A stretch of 64,000 nt of DNA from Chlorella sorokiniana (GCA_025917655.1 CP084616.1:2031292-2095291), one strand, 5' to 3'. Counted from the stretch's first letter, positions 52,501 through 61,004 are shown. The notes: generated by a model not told the origin, from the letters alone. Numbers and translations are program-made.

Positions 52501-54728
52501 CAGATTTCTTACCAAGGCAGAACTAAAGCACATCTGCAAACAACCCACTCCTGCAGTTTGCTTCCATTGTGGGTAACGAGACGAGCGTACAAGCAGGCCG
52601 CTCCGTGCCCCCGAAGCACAATCTGCAAGGCGATTTGTTGTACCCTGGTGGCGCCTCCACCGGCCCCGAGAAGGAGTATTCCGATTCTGACAAAATCGAG
52701 GATAGCGACATCAAGGACTTAGAGGCAGGCGGTGTAGTGGATGACCCTCCCGCCAGGACAGCCGACTTCGATATTTTTGCTCCATCAGCGCCGCCTTCCA
52801 GCCTGTGGCACAAGCTCAAGGCTATTCACTCTGCAGCACGCGTGGTCCTGCTAACGCTCGCAATGGATGCTGGCACTGGGACTGCTTGTTGGGCTCCAGC
52901 GTCAGTCGCCTTGGCTGCCTTCATGAGCTTCCTCGAGGTGCGGCGGTTGTAAGTGTCCATATGCATGCTTATGCGTCCCTCATCATGTCCTTGTTATGTC
53001 TCGTCCACCTGCTGCACCTAACTGATCTGCCTTTGCGAAGACTTCAACGCACCCCAATGCCTCTGCCTTTCCATGCGGGCTCAACGTGCAGGTGAACAAG
53101 GACTGGGCCATTGGCTCCCTTATTGCTATAACCATCCCGCTGGTTGTTGCGCTGGCCGTCGTGGGCCTTTGCTGCTTGTTGGTCTGGATTAACTTTCACA
53201 CGCTTATTTGGCGCGGCCGGGCCCTGTGGAAGGAGAAGTCTGCCTCAGGAAAGAGCCTGCGTGTGCGCATGCTAGGTGAGCAGATAGGTTGGTTCGAGCC
53301 CACCTCAGGCTGACGTGAACTTTAGCTTGCTGGGTCCATTGCTCTCCACTGACTGGCCCACTTGATCTTTATGTGCTCCACTTCGTCCCCGGCTCACAAA
53401 GCGTTGTTGGCTAACGTCTGCCTGCATGTCTGGTCGTTCAGGCTTGGTGGAGGGCAAGATCCAGATGTTGTTTGATGCCTTCAAGGGCACTCCCACCTTC
53501 AACTTGGCCATGCGCCTGTCCGGCTGGGGCGTAGCCCGGAGTCCATCATCCTCGGCTCCCTGTCACAGGTGGGCGGACGGTTGTCAGGGTAGCCGCATCA
53601 GGCTGGCGTTGCATCGATGGTTGCAGCCAGCGTGCCTGATGCTAGGGGTCGATTGGGTTGCTACCAGAGTTGGAGGGGTACATTGCAACTGGAGCCCAGA
53701 TCAGTTACCCGCCCAATCGCCCCACCCGCATCCATATTTGGCATTCAACTACGCTTGATTGGCCACTCATGTTGTCTCGGCCCATATGCCTGGCTCCAGG
53801 AAATGACTTTGTTTAACGGCGGGAAGGGCCTCATTATCGAGCCGGGCGCTGTCATGTCCACACACTACATCCAGTCCGGACGTCTCTTCTTTGTGCCCGT
53901 CACGTGAGCTGCAACGGCATGTGAAAGGCTTGCAGTTTTGGGTGGCGTGCCTTTTCAAACTCCTTGCATCATCATGGGCGAGATATGTATTTGCCGCAGT
54001 CTGCTAGCGCCGTGACAAACGCCCCTCTGGTGCGCTGCTTTGCTGCCCTGCAGCACGGAGGAGAATGTTTGGGTGCAAGCTCGCACGCGCACGCTGGCAG
54101 CCCCTGCGTTTGGCGAGCATTCTCGCGTCCTACCCGCCTCCATGGTGCTGCCCAACGAGGAGGTGCCTGCCATGACGATCTGGGGAGGCATCCCAGGTGT
54201 GTTGAGCCCTAGAGCTTCGTGCCGGAACTCTGTCGATTGCGTCTGTGAGACTGGCATCGTTGTGTGCCCGTCACCAGCCGCATTCGTGCATCGTTTTGTT
54301 CGTTGACGGGCCATGTTTCCTCGTGTATCTTGTTTGCAGCCAATCCGGTGGGCAAGGTGTTGCCGCCAGAAGTGAAGGGTGCTGTGGAGGCTGCTCGGCG
54401 CGAGACCTTGGAGGCCAAGGACACGGTACCTGAGCTGCAAGCAATGTCAATAGTGGAAGAGATGCGGGAGGTGATGCAGCTTGGGAGATCCGGGCAGACG
54501 TCAACACAGCTTGGTCGGCGGACCAACGTTGTCTCCTTCCGTGTCGCCAACCCCGCATCTTACACAGGCGCCACCTTGAACCAACATTCGCTTGCCACCA
54601 GCCTTGCCGGAAGCACGTTCCGAGTCCAGGCCTCGCAAAGTAGACGACGTCTTGACACTCTAGGGAAAGAAAGGCCATCCGGCGCCTATTTTTGCATTAT
54701 GCTCCTCTGTGCACCCGCTTTGCCATGA
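15133..54728 (+). CDS. Multimodular NRPS: FAAL-T, five C-A-T modules, membrane/beta-helix terminal region
   Basis: A single ~39.6-kb, many-exon gene (ATG 15133, TGA 54726-54728). Domain order: FAAL 15133-19567, T0 19794-20150, then C-A-T modules to about 49330, then a terminal membrane region to 54728. Core motifs are present: FTSGSTG and PNGK in the A domains, HHxxxD in the C domains, GGTS/GGSS (GVGS in T0) in the carriers. No epimerase, methyltransferase, reductase or thioesterase was seen. Expected product: an N-acylated pentapeptide, assembled at a membrane. Equivalent introns recur between modules. About two dozen one-base frame breaks sit inside conserved exons; most look like sequence errors (see findings). 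If they were real, the gene would be a pseudogene, which the high conservation on both sides of each break argues against. Known NRPSs are mostly bacterial and fungal; a bacterial origin followed by intron gain is inferred. Confidence 0.85.
19301..19373. repeat. 36-bp tandem duplication in an NRPS intron
   Basis: Two adjacent, nearly identical ~36-bp units, each starting CACACAGCAGTGCGAGTCAG, inside the intron between 19187 and 19455. Recent slippage or replication duplication with no coding effect. Confidence 0.9.
19794..20150 (+). other. NRPS carrier domain T0 (acyl carrier)
   Basis: Starts after a Pro/Ala-rich linker in the exon that begins at 19794 and runs through into C1 without an intron. 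The carrier helix is [18 protein letters not shown]. The phosphopantetheine Ser codon is 20003-20005, in the ACP-like context GVGSLQ and not the GGTS of the later carriers. It should hold the acyl chain from the FAAL for condensation by C1. An Ala-rich spacer separates it from C1. Confidence 0.75.
20200..22440 (+). other. NRPS condensation domain C1 (acyl-accepting starter)
   Basis: Begins [16 protein letters not shown], a variant of the usual SxAQxR-type start. Catalytic HHAISDG is encoded at 20603-20623, just before an intron at 20631. Later blocks are [19 protein letters not shown] and [13 protein letters not shown]. As the first C domain after an acyl carrier it should join the fatty acid to residue 1. 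Frame breaks at about 21453 and 22368 are repaired by one base each. Intron placement and the opening sequence differ from C3-C5. Confidence 0.75.
22440..25480 (+). other. NRPS adenylation domain A1
   Basis: Activates residue 1. Motifs in order: [48 protein letters not shown] (23203-23250), [62 protein letters not shown] and [10 protein letters not shown] with the A10 Lys. Specificity residues by eye against GrsA-PheA: D-P-A-P-L-G-V-I-L plus the A10 Lys. This matches no code I can name, so the substrate is not assigned. Frame breaks at about 23180 (one C) and 24925 (one G, CCCGG signature). Introns after MLAAMK and inside YRTG|DL are shared with A2-A5. Confidence 0.8.
25480..26180 (+). other. 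NRPS carrier domain T1
   Basis: Carrier spanning an intron: [22 protein letters not shown], interrupted here by an intron, then [14 protein letters not shown]. Pantetheine Ser codon 25756-25758 in GGTS. The intron directly after the GGTSxL core recurs in T2-T4. Confidence 0.75.
26393..28655 (+). other. NRPS condensation domain C2
   Basis: Joins residues 1 and 2. Opens [27 protein letters not shown] straddles an intron (His codons 26778-26783, Trp split at 26812). Later blocks: [58 protein letters not shown]2 is more divergent from C3-C5 than those are from one another, and lacks the RPLSANQ start they share. No frame break was noticed here. Confidence 0.75.
28655..31395 (+). other. NRPS adenylation domain A2 (twin of A5)
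   Basis: Activates residue 2. Motifs: [48 protein letters not shown] (29411-29458), [81 protein letters not shown]. Specificity residues by eye: D-P-M-N-I-S-A-V-M plus Lys. A5 reads D-P-M-N-C-S-A-V-M, so both should take the same or a very similar amino acid. I cannot name it. Exons from about 30098 to 30600 are nearly identical to those of A5 at nucleotide level. No frame break was seen. Confidence 0.8.
31395..31930 (+). other. NRPS carrier domain T2
   Basis: [16 protein letters not shown], then [11 protein letters not shown], interrupted by an intron, then [10 protein letters not shown]. Pantetheine Ser codon 31524-31526. Followed by a helical stretch ([17 protein letters not shown]) and a linker into C3. 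Confidence 0.75.
31930..34175 (+). other. NRPS condensation domain C3 (HHxxxDA variant)
   Basis: Joins residues 2 and 3. Opens [15 protein letters not shown]. The catalytic block is HHAVGDAWS at 32585-32611, with Ala where the family normally has Gly after the Asp. Later blocks: [69 protein letters not shown]. Frame breaks at about 32045 (G run) and 33374 (CCCGG signature). Introns after HEVLR, LLACLQ and NPVFQ are matched in C4 and C5. Confidence 0.75.
34175..37195 (+). other. NRPS adenylation domain A3 (most divergent)
   Basis: Activates residue 3. Motifs: [42 protein letters not shown] (from 35063) followed by an unusual AQQLHGG in place of the VMIDH type, [77 protein letters not shown]. 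Specificity residues by eye: D-A-T-A-G-G-S-V-L plus Lys; substrate not assigned. The intron found after DFLW in the other A domains is missing or displaced here. One-base breaks at about 35092 (a G) and 36596 (CCCGG signature). Confidence 0.75.
37195..37870 (+). other. NRPS carrier domain T3
   Basis: [14 protein letters not shown], an intron, [26 protein letters not shown], an intron, then [14 protein letters not shown]. Pantetheine Ser codon 37484-37486. Confidence 0.75.
37870..40290 (+). other. NRPS condensation domain C4
   Basis: Joins residues 3 and 4. Opens [27 protein letters not shown] at 38519-38545 is the canonical form. Later blocks: [73 protein letters not shown]. Frame breaks: two bases near 38032, one C near 38388, and one G at 40191 (CCCGG signature). 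Confidence 0.75.
40290..42935 (+). other. NRPS adenylation domain A4
   Basis: Activates residue 4. Motifs: [47 protein letters not shown] (from 41094), [53 protein letters not shown] (frame intact here), [27 protein letters not shown]. Specificity residues by eye: D-P-R-Y-A-S-V-L-S plus Lys; substrate not assigned. This domain has the densest frame breaks: about 41065, 41195, 41500, 41517, 41893, 41923, 42039 and 42417. Each is mended by one base, and the flanking motifs match the other A domains, so decay is less likely than error, but this is the part where pseudogenisation is hardest to exclude. Confidence 0.7.
42935..43590 (+). other. NRPS carrier domain T4
   Basis: [12 protein letters not shown], an intron, [19 protein letters not shown], then TSLL, an intron, [14 protein letters not shown]. 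Pantetheine Ser codon 43229-43231. Followed by [19 protein letters not shown] and the linker to C5. Confidence 0.75.
43590..45905 (+). other. NRPS condensation domain C5 (HHxxxDA variant)
   Basis: Joins residues 4 and 5. Opens [18 protein letters not shown]. Catalytic HHSVSDAWS at 44139-44165, again Ala after Asp as in C3. Later blocks: [84 protein letters not shown]. No clear frame break in this domain. Confidence 0.75.
45905..48625 (+). other. NRPS adenylation domain A5 (twin of A2)
   Basis: Activates residue 5. Motifs: [49 protein letters not shown] (46638-46685), [80 protein letters not shown]. Specificity residues by eye: D-P-M-N-C-S-A-V-M plus Lys, one change from A2. Breaks at about 46016 (extra A), 46584 and 48453 (CCCGG signature) and 48187 (G run). 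Confidence 0.8.
48625..49330 (+). other. NRPS carrier domain T5 (GGSS)
   Basis: Exon from 48812 ([19 protein letters not shown]) ends at 48890 within the Gly pair. The next exon, 48991-49043, gives [18 protein letters not shown]. The pantetheine Ser is the first of two Ser, codon 48993-48995. It differs from T1-T4: GGSS in place of GGTS, and an intron inside the core instead of after it. The following intron (49044-49170) appears to be GC-AG; the next exon starts [15 protein letters not shown], a normal end for a carrier domain. Confidence 0.7.
49330..54728 (+). other. NRPS terminal region: repeated membrane + left-handed beta-helix blocks
   Basis: Replaces a thioesterase. Three blocks are visible. 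Block 1: hydrophobic spans at about 49420-49640 (MIISVLF...; [19 protein letters not shown]), then hexapeptide repeats at about 50057-50560 ([29 protein letters not shown]). Block 2: spans at about 50750-51460 ([29 protein letters not shown]), repeats at about 51740-52640 ([20 protein letters not shown]). Block 3: spans at about 52840-53200 ([19 protein letters not shown]), repeats at about 53802-54370 ([30 protein letters not shown]). This fits the NRPS terminal domain TIGR02353 and the membrane half of epsilon-poly-lysine synthetase. Function here is inferred: membrane anchoring and product release or transfer. Breaks at about 49445, 50739 and 51402. The tail 54373-54728 is polar. Confidence 0.7.
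51185..51213. repeat. CA microsatellite in an NRPS intron
   Basis: An (AC)n run interrupted by CGCG, within the intron preceding the exon at about 51306. Simple repeat. Confidence 0.9.
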
Positions 54729-56040
54729 TTGGTTGCAAGTACCCGCCGCCTCGTGAGGAGCAGGCGTGATTGATGCCTCTCCCAGCTTGCCCCTCTCCAC
54801 CCTCTTCGCTACTGACACACTACATATCTCGGCATGAGTTGTAGGGTTGTTGGCATGCCTGTTGACATTTGCAAGTTTTTTGAAGTCCCTCACATTCTCT
54901 CTCCCTCCCCACTTGTGTTGGCTTTTGTTTCTGGGTCGTGTGCCCCCTTTTTGGCCTGTCATCGATCTATGTGATGGAAACATGTAACAATAGCATCCGA
55001 AAACAAAGGGATTCATCAGTTTTGTTGCTGTGGCTCCTCTCTTATGCTTATCTGCTTGCTCGACTAGGGAACCCAAGTTATTGCTGCCCAGCACAATCTT
55101 ACCTTGTTCTTTGTGTTTCATGGATGCCATCACTATAGTGATGTACACATGTGTAACAGCCAGAGCACCCTTGTCAATGTTTGTGACAGCATGTGGTTTT
55201 GGACGCGGCGGAGCCGACAACTAGCAAGCGGCATGCCGACCCCGTGTTGAGGCCGACCTTGTTAGTCTTAATGTTTCTGCAGCAGAGGCACTTCGACAAG
55301 CAGTAGATAAGCGGCTGAAACTATTACTGCTCTGAGTTCTCCATGAACTACTCCAACAGTATGTTCTCATGCGGTCATAACCGCAACTCTGACCGTCTCG
55401 GTACCAGTTCTCTCTTCTTTTGTAACCATCCAAACTTTACCAGACCTAGATGAGCCTGAGCTAGTACTAGAACACTCACACACTAGAACATCCTGTTACA
55501 GTTTCAGTGCAAGAGATGATGAGGGGGCGGATTGCGCCTAACGGACACAATCCAGTTGCACTTGACATTTGCGTGCCAACCAAGAGTAAGGCAAGGGTGG
55601 AGGCTTGTCGGGTGTCCAGAACTTGTCAGTTGACTAAAATCAACGTTGGCAGCTTGAGAACAACTTCAAGAATGCGCAATAATGGTGGAAGCATACTTCC
55701 TCAGAGCTGGCACCCATCAATGCATAAAATGATATACGAGTCAACAGTAAGGCGACGACTGCGCCTCCTTGCAATACTTTTGGCTTTCGAATGCGGCATG
55801 ACAGTCTAGAACCATCGGGTTGAGGCATGAAACTTCAGAGGGGATGATTTATTTTGGCTGGAGGGTAGTCATGCCGTCCAAGGGTGCAAAGTGTTGAATC
55901 GTGCTATGAATATGTTTGAGGGCTTCATTCGTGTTTGAATCGTTGGTTCTCATATCTTAATTAATGCGGCCGGCAAAGGGATTACAATCTCTTCGGGACA
56001 CCACCCGAAACTTAAAGAAAAATTGTCATTGAGGTGTTTG
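54729..56040. other. Gene-free AT-richer spacer after the NRPS
   Basis: Holds the NRPS 3' untranslated region and then sequence with lower GC than the rest of the window. Minus-strand open frames here (for example 54660-55220) have no family likeness or splice support. Nothing else was recognised. Confidence 0.5.
54983..54987 (+). terminator. TGTAA polyadenylation signal candidate
   Basis: TGTAA, the usual green-algal polyadenylation signal, about 255 bp after the NRPS stop. A second copy is at 55152-55156; either could serve. Confidence 0.45.
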
Positions 56041-56095
56041 ATTTAGGGTTTATGGAAAACCTAACCTCAATAAAACCCTGCATGGCGAGGGTATG

Positions 56096-56122
56096 GGGTT
56101 TGAGGGTTTAGGGTTTAGGGTT
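56096..56122 (+). repeat. Interstitial telomeric repeat tract
   Basis: GGGTTT followed by GAGGGTTTAGGGTTTAGGG, about three to four telomere units in the same orientation as the terminal array, with a degenerate unit at 56041-56051. It lies 7.6 kb inside the chromosome end. Confidence 0.85.
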
Positions 56123-58684
56123 ATTATGTAGTAAGCGCGGGGCGGGCGGCCCCGCAGGGTGGGGGTGGGGGGTGCAAAGTGGGGTGGGGTGCCACAGGGC
56201 AGCAAGGGTGCCAGTGGTGGTGCAGTGTGTGGGAGGGTAGGTGGAGGAGGTGGGCTGGCTGGGTGATAAGTGGAGGCAAAGGGAGGAGGGGGGGCACGAG
56301 CGGGACGCACGCGCGGGCCCAGGCATGATCAACCCACCTGCTGAGCCTTGTGGAGCAGCCTGGTTCTGCTGGGGCATGGTGTGCACCTGCACATGTGAGG
56401 AAGGTTGAGGTGTGTGAGGTCAGTGGGGCAATGTGCTGCATGGGTGCGACATGCGACGCCGGCGCCCGCAGCGCTCCGGCGACGAGCGGAGGCTGGGTGC
56501 CCTGGCCCCACCAATCATGCTGCAGGCAAGCAGGAATGCAAGCCTGCAGCATCCAGCTCATACTATAGGTCATGCTGGTGGTTGCTGGCAGGTTTGCCAG
56601 GCCAGCGTCACACCAGGCTTGGAATGCGCAGCGCACGTCAGTGCAGTGCAGGGAGTGCTGAGCAGCAGCAGACTTCCCCAGGCGACCCCCGCACCTCGGC
56701 CGGCGGCTGCGGGGATCGACTATGGCAGCTGTCGTGGGGCGGTTTGAAGGGCGATGCAGGCAACAACGGTCGGTTTCAGGGCTGGGGAAGTCGGTGCCCT
56801 CAGCACGGCGTCGCTGCGCTTGCTGGCACGCGCATTGTGCTGGGATGAAGGGAGAGGTGTGCCTGGGCGGTGCAGGCGCGTCCCGTGGTGCGGGTGGACT
56901 GTGGTTTGGGCGGGGGAGCGAGGGCAAGGATGGGGGACCTTCAAACGATGCAGATGGACGTTGCGAACGAGGATTGAGGGCGCACGCTTGTTGGGAGGCG
57001 TGGTCCAAAACAGCCCTGGTGGGGTGTGTACCTGCAGGTACTCCATCCGGCCCGAGCCGTTGGAAGGGCGAGCGGCTGCTGGAAAACGTTTGTGCGAGTG
57101 TGTGATCTCGATCTGAGGGGCGCCCCGATAGCCTGTTGGCCTCCAGCTGCCGCCAGCCCCAGCTGTGGTACACCCAGCTGTTGTACCTCTGCTGGAGGGG
57201 GCTGGCCGGGGCAGGCCATCCTTCCTCTCCTGCAACGCTTCTCCGTATTTAATGCGTCGTTTGCCACCTGCACCCCGCCCGGCTGTCGCCCCCTTCGCCA
57301 GGCGATAGCCGGTTAGTTCCTATTTGTACATAGCCCTGCGCGCCTTCAGAACTCTAGAGGTGTACGTCAGACGCCTAATGGCGCAGCGCAGCCGTGCGAC
57401 CGTGCAGAGCAGAACCGGGCTTGGCACTCCTCTGCCACTGCTGGCGGCACTGCCTGCGCAGCATGGGATGTGCTGCTGTGGTTGTGTGGGTGACATGCTG
57501 GAGGTCAGGCATTCATGGATGCCATCACAATGGTGTATGGTTGCCAGGATCAGGTTTGCAGCCTGGATGAACAGCCCATGGAGCCTGGGGAGGTTTCCCT
57601 CGCCGCGGGCGCGCGAGGCTTTTGCGGGAATGTTGCGCGCATGTCGTCAGACTTCAGGCAGGAGTGTTCAGTGATGGTTAGATGGCCCAGTACCTGCACT
57701 TTGTGTTTGGTTGAGCTGTGGTGGTGTTTGTTGTGAGGATGTCAGCTGTGGCAACAAAGAAGTATGGTGTGGGGAGTGGTTGGCTCCACACGCACAGCGG
57801 GGGGGCGTCGCATACGCTTGCCTGCAAGGTGCAGCTGGCATGTTTTGCAGCTTGACAAGCTGCAGTGTGTAGCTGTATGCTGGTGCATCACTGGTGATGA
57901 GTTTCTCAAGCTGTGCAAGTTGTGGCAGAGGTTGGACAAGAGTGTGCCATGGTGCTCAGTTGTCAGCGGGCACCGAAGGGTGTCATGATATGATAGAAGT
58001 GCAGGCATGGTGCCTTTCATTGGCCCACAAGCTTTCCCAGGCTTGACTCGTCATGTAAAGTGAGGCTGATGAAGTGGTTGCAGTTTATCTCACCAGAAAG
58101 ATGTGACTGTGAGCTGGAACAATTTTTCAGTGAAACTGTGTCACACTGCTGGATGGGCAGAGATGGGTACACCAAGTTCAAGACAGATTATAATAGGCTG
58201 CACACTTACTCTATGCCAGAACAGTACAGGAAAGCTTCCTGCAAAGTTACAGCTCGGTATTGCACCATTTGGATGTAGTATGTCATGTCATTGTGTGTAA
58301 TCAAGTGTGTTTCTGCCTCAGTCTTGACATGCTCTGATAGCATTAAACCACCTCCAGGACTGTTTTTGCTGATATAAAAGTATTTCCAGTTTTAGTTTGG
58401 TGTGAGCAAGGTGGACACAAGCTTGGATCTCGGTGTCAGTATCATTTTGAGGCAGTGCCACATGATGGGGTGCTGCCTGCAAAGTGCAGCAGCACCACAG
58501 GGTGAGCAGTTTTCACAGAACCATGTCCAGGGCTCATAACAATCGACAGCAAGTTTCCCTAGCTCAAATAAGTGTACAATGGCTGATTATAAACTTTCAG
58601 CACGTAAATGCACGATTTGATGCCAGCATTGATGTGGCTGACCTTGAGTTTCCCTGCTGCCAGCCTGCACGGTCATGCCTCCCC
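56123..58684. other. Subtelomeric low-complexity region, no gene recognised
   Basis: 56140-56300 is strongly G-rich on the plus strand, with several runs of four to six G and quadruplex potential. From 56300 to 57700 it is GC-rich with long but featureless open frames on the minus strand. From 57720 to 58680 it is AT-richer with no open frame of note. No protein family, repeat family or RNA gene was identified. Confidence 0.5.
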
Positions 58685-58904
58685 GCCAGAGCGCCGATTT
58701 CGCTCGAACAAAGGCCGGAACTAATGTTTTTGCTATTGAAAACATAAGAATCGAGCGAGTCTGACGCGATTGGAGCAGGTCGGTGCCAACATGTTGTCAG
58801 TGCAGGGAAGTGCAAGTTCGCCAGCGCGCCGTTTCCGCTCGAACAAAGGCCGGAAATAAGGTTTTTGCTAATAGAAATATAAGAATCGCGCGAGTCTGAC
58901 GCGA
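58685..58904 (+). repeat. Pair of ~85-bp direct repeats (58685-58769, 58820-58904)
   Basis: Two diverged copies, 135 bp apart start to start, share CGCTCGAACAAAGGCCGGAA, a T-rich centre, ATAAGAATCG and CGAGTCTGACGCGA. The 50-bp spacer between them is not repeated. Likely a dispersed subtelomeric or transposon-derived unit. Confidence 0.8.
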
Positions 58905-59479
58905 ACGCAGCAGCTTGGTTTCACACTTTTTCAGTGGTCAGCTGGTGGTGCTGGGGCAGCAGAACAGCATGATTTTGTTGCAAGGCGGTGGAACTTGATG
59001 CTGTAACTTGCAGGCCAGCCCTGAAAGACACTTTTGAGCAGCATCCACGAAAGGAAGCACGTGGATTGGTCCTCTATTCACCACTCTGCACTTGCACCTG
59101 CACTTGCACCCCCATCAGGCCAGAGTACACAGCATAAGTTCGCTGCCAGGAGGTGCATTGTTGGCCTGCAAATTGCATGCCCTTGCTGCAGGGGTGGTGC
59201 AGCATGCATGCAGCTGAGTGCAGGCACAATGTGCAAGGGTAGCCCATGCAAGACCAGCTTGGGCCCTCCTGGCACCCCTGGCCATGCAAGGGGGCATGGC
59301 TGTGTGGGTTGCAGATGGCAGGCTGCATGCCTCCAATGATGGCACATTGGGTCCCCCAGCACCCCACGTGCATCACTGCCACTGGTACTGCAGTTGTACT
59401 GCAGTGCCCCTGCAGTACAGGCCCCCAGCAGGGCAGCCAGGGGGCTCCCACCCACTCCCTCAGAACAGTGGGCTGTTGG

Positions 59480-59800
59480 GGTGCACCCTCCCACCACCAC
59501 CTCCCACACACCCTCACTGACACGCCAACAAAATAACATTTTGCATAGCATGGCATTCTGCCACATGCAAAACACACTTTGGGCTCCAATGCACACCCAC
59601 CCCAGTGCATGCCCCTCTGAACTCACCAAAAAAACACTCTCACAACCCACAACACACACCCCCACACCCACAACACCACAACTAACACCCACACCAAAGC
59701 ATCAACCATTCCAACACACGCCGACACACGCCGCCGCCACCACCAACCCCCCAACCACCCTCCCTGAAAAAGTGCCAGCTCATTGAAAACGTGATGTGCT
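59480..59800. other. C/A-rich, G-poor tract
   Basis: About 320 bp in which the plus strand is mostly C and A with very few G, including CACACCCCCACACCC-type runs. This marked strand asymmetry resembles simple subtelomeric sequence. It lies just 3' of the minus-strand HNH-like gene. No coding potential is visible. Confidence 0.6.
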
Positions 59801-59950
59801 TGCAATGTTCACACTCACAAACAATCAAAAACACTCAGCACCACTCACAGACACTCAGCAAAGCACTCCAGCACCACTCCAGCTCGCGCACGCACCGCCG
59901 CTCAGCCGCCCATCCGCCACATGCTCCAACTCAGCCCATCAGCCTCACCC

Positions 59951-61004
59951 TCACCCTCCCTTTCCTAAGCTGCTGGGGGTGTTCTTGCCATACTTGTGGC
60001 TCCTGGGCTGCACACACCTCCACTTCTTCGTCCAAAACCTCTGGCTCACATTGAACGCGTCGTCCGCCACCGCCACGTGCCACGGAGCCGCGCATGACTT
60101 GTCATGGCACTCACCCAGATGGGCCACAATGTACCTCCTCTTCTTCCTCCCATCCCTGGGGCCCCTTGGCCTCGCATCAAAGGGAAGCTGGGACAGCTCT
60201 GCAGGGGCACCAGGCCTGTGCTCACACACTGCCGCCGCTCGCGGCGCGCGCCGCCGCTGCCGCCGCCAACATAACACGACGCTCACCGGTGTACCCATTC
60301 TTCATGTACGCCACCAAAACGTGCAGGCCGACGTGAACACGAAACTTCGACTCCGCCTGCGACACGCCAACCGCCTCAGAAAGCACAAACCGCTGGAGTA
60401 CTGCTGCCACGTACCGCTCACCTGCGCTCGGGGCTTCGTCCAAGCGCCCCGTTTGCCCTCCTTCAGCGCCAGGACGCCGTAAAGGTCGAATTGCAGGTAC
60501 GCGTACCCGTCCGGGTTGCGGCTCAGCACCACCCGCCGGTCCGGCGGCCGGGCGCTGCCGCCAGGCAGCGCCCGCACCTCTGCAAAGTTCTCAGCAAGCC
60601 TCCTCTTGCAGGCTGGCAGCACACACCCACTGTAGATGTCATCCTCCTTCTTCCAGTGCATGCTGTCCTTCACCAGCTTGGGCCACTGCAGCCAGCTGTC
60701 CTCCGCCGACGCCGCCGACAGCGCCACGCCGTGCCCGGCATCGACGCCCAACAAGGTGAAGGACTGCAGCTGCTGGGAGCCCTTGAAGCAGGGGTGCAGC
60801 ACATGCCTCACCACATCCTCCCACTCAGACTTGCTGACCCTCACAACTGACAGCTGCCTGCTGCCATCCTCCAGCACTGTGCACCTCAGCAAGCTGGGCG
60901 CCTCGTCCGAAAGGCACCCCAAACCCAGCTTGTCCTCGTACTTCTGCCTGCCTGGCCCCCCTCCTGGCTGTCACCCTCTTCCCTTTCTGCCTGGTGGTCA
61001 CCAT
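59951..61004 (-). CDS. HNH / His-Me-finger-like protein of a mobile element
   Basis: The ATG (complement of 61002-61004) opens a basic start (MVTTRQKGKRVTARRG), then KYEDKLGLGCLSDEAPS and a soluble domain. Exon 1 ends at a GTGAGC donor (complement of 60416-60421); exon 2 starts at complement 60392. Exon 2 carries VHVGLHVLVAYMKNGY and then HLGECHDKSCAAPWHVAV with a following Asn and Arg (about 60062-60130). The spacing H-x3-C-x4-C-x3-P-x-H...N...R is that of the zinc-binding loop of His-Me-finger/HNH homing-type endonucleases (zf-His_Me_endon style, PF05551, from memory). Frame breaks near 60250 and 60955 need one base each. A DNA-cutting or DNA-binding role is inferred. Its neighbour is a recombinase-like gene on the same strand, so both may belong to one element. 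Confidence 0.5.

Noticed and set aside
15133-54728. Bacterial contamination as the source of the NRPS
   Set aside because: Dozens of short introns with algal-type splice sites, continuous with intron-bearing neighbours and an algal telomere.
15133-54728. NRPS is a pseudogene because of its many frame breaks
   Set aside because: Breaks are single-base, mostly of one sequence signature, also present in neighbouring genes, and motifs on both sides are conserved. Not fully excluded for A4.
49330-54728. Thioesterase or reductase release domain at the NRPS end
   Set aside because: No GxSxG alpha/beta-hydrolase block or Rossmann NAD motif was found; the tail is hydrophobic spans and hexapeptide repeats.
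54660-55220. 186-codon minus-strand open frame after the NRPS
   Set aside because: Lies over the NRPS tail and 3' region, no recognisable domain or intron pattern; probably chance.
56124-57173. 349-codon minus-strand open frame in the subtelomere
   Set aside because: Pro/His/Ser-rich, spans G-rich simple sequence; no family features.
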